From: Desulfotomaculum sp.
GTDB lineage: Bacteria; Bacillota; Desulfotomaculia; Desulfotomaculales; Nap2-2B
DNA: 8,802 nt
Assembly (NCBI GenBank): GCA_003445555.1
Contig: DMDI01000185.1
Coordinates: 1 to 8,802, forward strand
Reading direction: 5' to 3'
Each line of letters opens with the position of its first letter. Positions within the stretch are counted from its first letter, which is position 1. Both the position numbers and the translations under genes were made by a program. Shown here in pieces: positions 7,111 to 8,802 of this stretch. Under the pieces are notes generated by a model. It was given only the letters and a program-made list of their open reading frames with translations, was not told the DNA's origin and ran no database searches.

Positions 7111-7168
7111 TTTACTGCCCCCAAACCTTTTGTCGAAGATTACCAGATTAAAATAAAAATAGGAATAT

Positions 7169-7645
7169 TTATTCTTCTCCTTTTACCTTACAATCATTTT
7201 TTCCCGTAACAAAAAACTCCACTAAACAATAAGGATCATTTGCGGCCAGAGTCTGGATAATATTAAGTTCTACCTCTTTTTTTGTTAAATTGCTAACCAT
7301 GGCTTTATCTATCTCCATTACTGCCTGACACACTTCCCGGCCTGCTCCTTTTAAACCCATGGCACAAGTTAATCCCTTTAAGACTAATTTCGAATCAGTA
7401 AGTTCAACAATTTCTGCACGTGGGGGTTTGCTTTCTAAAGCCGGCCCAAAAAAGGTACGTACCGCCGTGGTAAAATCCAAATCTCCTAATTTTCTCCGTG
7501 CTTTTTTACCTTCAACGGTGCCAAATTCCCTAAATATAGCCGCTATAAGCGGGAGTACTTCAGGACCATTTTTTTCGTAAAGCAACCGGGCTAAGGAACC
7601 CTGCACCTCCCGACTGGAAGAGGCTAAATATTTACCTTCTACCAT
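7169..7645 (-). CDS. Uncharacterised 158-aa protein, first gene of the radical SAM operon
   Basis: I do not recognise this protein with confidence. It is soluble, with no signal peptide or membrane segment. The N-terminal half (1-65) is probably helical and contains a VEGKKARRKLG stretch. From about residue 75 comes a strand region (AEIVELTDSKLVLKGLTC) followed by C94, C106, a helix, and TLAANDPYCLVEFFV with C140. The spacing of a first Cys, a Cys-helix-Asp, a strand, a TLA-x-D-x-x-C turn and a final strand recalls ATC-hydrolase-like (PF14196) and V4R-like small-molecule-binding domains. That is only a lead. The start is set at 7645: AAGGAG lies six bases upstream, and the promoter puts the transcript start near 7671, so an upstream ATG at 7675 would not be in the mRNA. 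As promoter-proximal partner of two radical SAM enzymes it may be their substrate, carrier or a downstream enzyme. Confidence 0.75.
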   Translation of the reverse strand: MVEGKYLASSSREVQGSLARLLYEKNGPEVLPLIAAIFREFGTVEGKKARRKLGDLDFTTAVRTFFGPALESKPPRAEIVELTDSKLVLKGLTCAMGLKGAGREVCQAVMEIDKAMVSNLTKKEVELNIIQTLAANDPYCLVEFFVTGKNDCKVKGEE

Positions 7646-7651
7646 GCTTTT

Positions 7652-7657
7652 CTCCTT
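7652..7657 (-). promoter_or_regulatory. Ribosome binding site deciding the start of the 158-aa gene
   Basis: AAGGAG lies six bases before the ATG at 7645-7643. The alternative ATG at 7675 is upstream of this site and of the predicted transcript start, so it is not used. Confidence 0.75.
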
Positions 7658-7678
7658 TCTCATTAACTTTCTCATTAA

Positions 7679-7707
7679 ATTATAAATATTCTGTAATTAA
7701 TAATCAA
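7679..7707 (-). promoter_or_regulatory. Sigma-A promoter of the radical SAM / OYE / acyl-CoA synthetase operon
   Basis: On the minus strand, TTGATT (7707-7702) is followed by exactly 17 bases and a perfect TATAAT (7684-7679). Transcription should begin near 7671, about 25 bases before the first start codon. No other clear promoter was found leftward until the tRNA-Leu gene, so this one may serve all genes down to the synthetase. No obvious operator is visible. Confidence 0.8.
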
Positions 7708-7748
7708 GAAAAAAGAGAGGTAAATTAAAAATACCCCTCTTTTTTCTT
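7706..7748 (-). terminator. Hairpin terminator of the acyl-CoA dehydrogenase gene
   Basis: Arms of about 17 bases (7706-7722 and 7732-7748) enclose a 9-base loop and pair completely in minus-strand RNA, with one G-U pair. The core is AGAGGGGUA pairing with UACCUCUCU. The outer stem is A-rich on one side and U-rich on the other, so the U-run of the terminator is partly its own descending arm. It may also work for transcription from the other side. It starts 10 bases after the dehydrogenase stop codon and overlaps the outermost bases of the next -35 box. Confidence 0.8.
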
Positions 7749-7758
7749 ATTTTTTAAC

Positions 7759-8802
7759 TTAATCTCTTAAAAGATTGCGCCCCACAATCAGTTTCATTAC
7801 TTCCGTTGTACCGGCCACAATAGTCAGGGACCTTACGTCACGGAAAAACCTGGCAATGGGATATTCCTCCATGTAACCGTAACCGCCGTGAATTTGTAAT
7901 CCGTGATAAGCTATATGGTTAACCATCTCAGAAATCCAGTATTTAGCCATAGAAACTTTGGTAACCACATCTTTGCCGCTAATATGGTCAGCCAGTAAAT
8001 CCTCCAGGAAGGTGCGGCCCAATTCAACCTCCGTAGCCATTTCCGCCAGCTTAAAAAGATTATGCTGCAAGTTGCCAATGCTCACCCCAAAAGCCTTTCT
8101 GCTTTTAGCGAAGTTTACTGTTTCCTCGAGTATTCTCTCGGCTCCCCCTTGGGCAACCATGGCACAAACAAGACGTTCCTGCTGTAATTTTTGCATCATG
8201 TAATAAAAGCCTTTTCCTTCCTCCCCAATTATATTTGAAGCCGGAATAACACAATCTTCAAAAACTAATTCGGCCGTATCGTTATTATGTATCCCTACCT
8301 TGTCTAACTTGCGGCTTTTAACAAAACCGGGGGTTCCGTCTTCCACCACAAAAAGGCTAATTCCTTTAAAAGGCGGGACGGCTTTAGTGTCTGTTTTCGC
8401 GGCGACCACGATTATACCGGCGTTCATGCCGTTGGTAATAAAAGTTTTAGTGCCGTTAATTACGTAAGTATCCCCTTTTTTAACCGCCGTAGAAGTAATG
8501 GCCTGTAAATCAGACCCGGCGTTGGGCTCGGTCATGGCTACGGCGTAAACCAGTTCACCGTTAGCCGCTCCGGGCAGCCATTTTTCCTTTTGTTCTTCCG
8601 TTCCGTATGAAGCAACATAGGCGGGCACAATGTCGCTATGCACACAAATAATAGTCCCTAAGCCAACGTCCAACTTGGAAATCTCATTTAAAATTATGCC
8701 TGAATATTCAAATCCTACCCCGGATCCCCCGTATTTTTCGTCTATCCAGGGCGCTAAATACCCCTGTTCCCCCATTTTGGTAAAAAACCAAGCCGGTACC
8801 AG
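7759..8802 (-). CDS. Acyl-CoA dehydrogenase, N-terminus beyond the window
   Basis: 347 residues are visible. The frame stays open to the window edge (LVPAWFFTKMGEQGYLAPW), so about 30-40 residues are probably missing and the Met at 8775 is internal. The enzyme oxidises acyl-CoA to trans-2-enoyl-CoA with FAD and passes electrons to electron-transfer flavoprotein. Both family signatures are present: AMTEPNAGSD near residues 89-98, and QIHGGYGYMEEYPIARFFRD at 303-322. The residue that is the catalytic Glu in YEGT-type enzymes is replaced here (IVAGTTEVM at 328-336). A Glu in LQQERLVCA (E209) sits where isovaleryl-CoA and long-chain dehydrogenases keep their catalytic base, so the enzyme should be active and of that subtype (branched-chain or longer substrates). 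It is followed by its own terminator, so it is transcriptionally separate from the genes to its left. Confidence 0.92.
   Translation of the reverse strand: MVPAWFFTKMGEQGYLAPWIDEKYGGSGVGFEYSGIILNEISKLDVGLGTIICVHSDIVPAYVASYGTEEQKEKWLPGAANGELVYAVAMTEPNAGSDLQAITSTAVKKGDTYVINGTKTFITNGMNAGIIVVAAKTDTKAVPPFKGISLFVVEDGTPGFVKSRKLDKVGIHNNDTAELVFEDCVIPASNIIGEEGKGFYYMMQKLQQERLVCAMVAQGGAERILEETVNFAKSRKAFGVSIGNLQHNLFKLAEMATEVELGRTFLEDLLADHISGKDVVTKVSMAKYWISEMVNHIAYHGLQIHGGYGYMEEYPIARFFRDVRSLTIVAGTTEVMKLIVGRNLLRD

Noticed and set aside
7169..7189. DPYC near the end of the 158-aa protein resembling DPYCW at the end of radical SAM A
   Set aside because: Only four residues match and the surroundings differ, so there is no support for shared descent or a leader-peptide motif.
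5950..7645. The 158-aa protein as a classical RiPP precursor of the radical SAM enzymes
   Set aside because: It is long, apparently a folded mixed alpha/beta domain, and has no short repeat-rich core or leader cleavage motif. It remains only an untested possibility as a protein substrate.
7359..8203. Plus-strand ORFs of 73 and 81 codons opposite the 158-aa gene and the dehydrogenase
   Set aside because: They are opposite-strand shadows with low-complexity Ser/Lys-rich translations and no start signals.
1..8802. CRISPR arrays, insertion sequences, transposase genes or phage genes
   Set aside because: No regularly spaced repeats, terminal inverted repeats or mobile-element proteins were seen. 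The repeated segments found are diverged gene duplications.

Overview
Everything supported in this window lies on the minus strand, so it reads from right to left. The gene set is an acyl-CoA dehydrogenase, paired radical SAM/SPASM enzymes, an Old Yellow Enzyme (OYE)-type flavin/Fe-S oxidoreductase, a MmgE/PrpD remnant and an ADP-forming acyl-CoA synthetase. Together with strong AAGGAG-type ribosome binding sites, near-consensus sigma-A promoters and moderately AT-rich coding DNA, this suggests an anaerobic Firmicute, perhaps a Peptococcaceae/Desulfotomaculum-like or syntrophic clostridium. The taxon is an inference from gene content, not an identification.

Layout in transcription order. (1) 8802-7759: acyl-CoA dehydrogenase, cut by the window edge and ended by a strong hairpin at 7748-7706. 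(2) A near-perfect promoter at 7707-7679 touches that hairpin and opens a unit running to the left end. (3) The unit holds a 158-aa protein of uncertain family (7645-7169), radical SAM/SPASM protein A (7110-5950), radical SAM/SPASM protein B (5930-4851), a decayed mmgE/prpD 3' end (about 4788-4697), the OYE-type oxidoreductase (4624-2624), a short radical SAM 3'-end remnant (2624-2589), an internally deleted mmgE/prpD gene still open as a 104-aa ORF (2559-2245), and the acyl-CoA synthetase (2229-97). (4) A consensus promoter at 94-65 drives a tRNA-Leu whose first 25 bases are at 25-1.

How the genes may work together (inference): the synthetase links a carboxylic acid and its CoA thioester to ADP/ATP, the OYE enzyme would reduce an alpha,beta-unsaturated acid or enoyl-CoA, and a complete MmgE/PrpD enzyme would have acted as a dehydratase, isomerase or decarboxylase on an organic acid. 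The acyl-CoA dehydrogenase next door fits acid oxidation. The two radical SAM/SPASM proteins and the 158-aa protein do not belong to a standard acid pathway and may modify a peptide, protein or cofactor; their target cannot be read from the sequence.

The most informative signal lies between the genes. The radical SAM 3' end followed by the mmgE/prpD 3' end occurs twice, on either side of the OYE gene, at about 81-83% nucleotide identity in both parts. This indicates an old tandem duplication followed by decay: one mmgE copy is a frameshifted relic, the other has lost its catalytic middle, and a further radical SAM copy survives only as its last codons.
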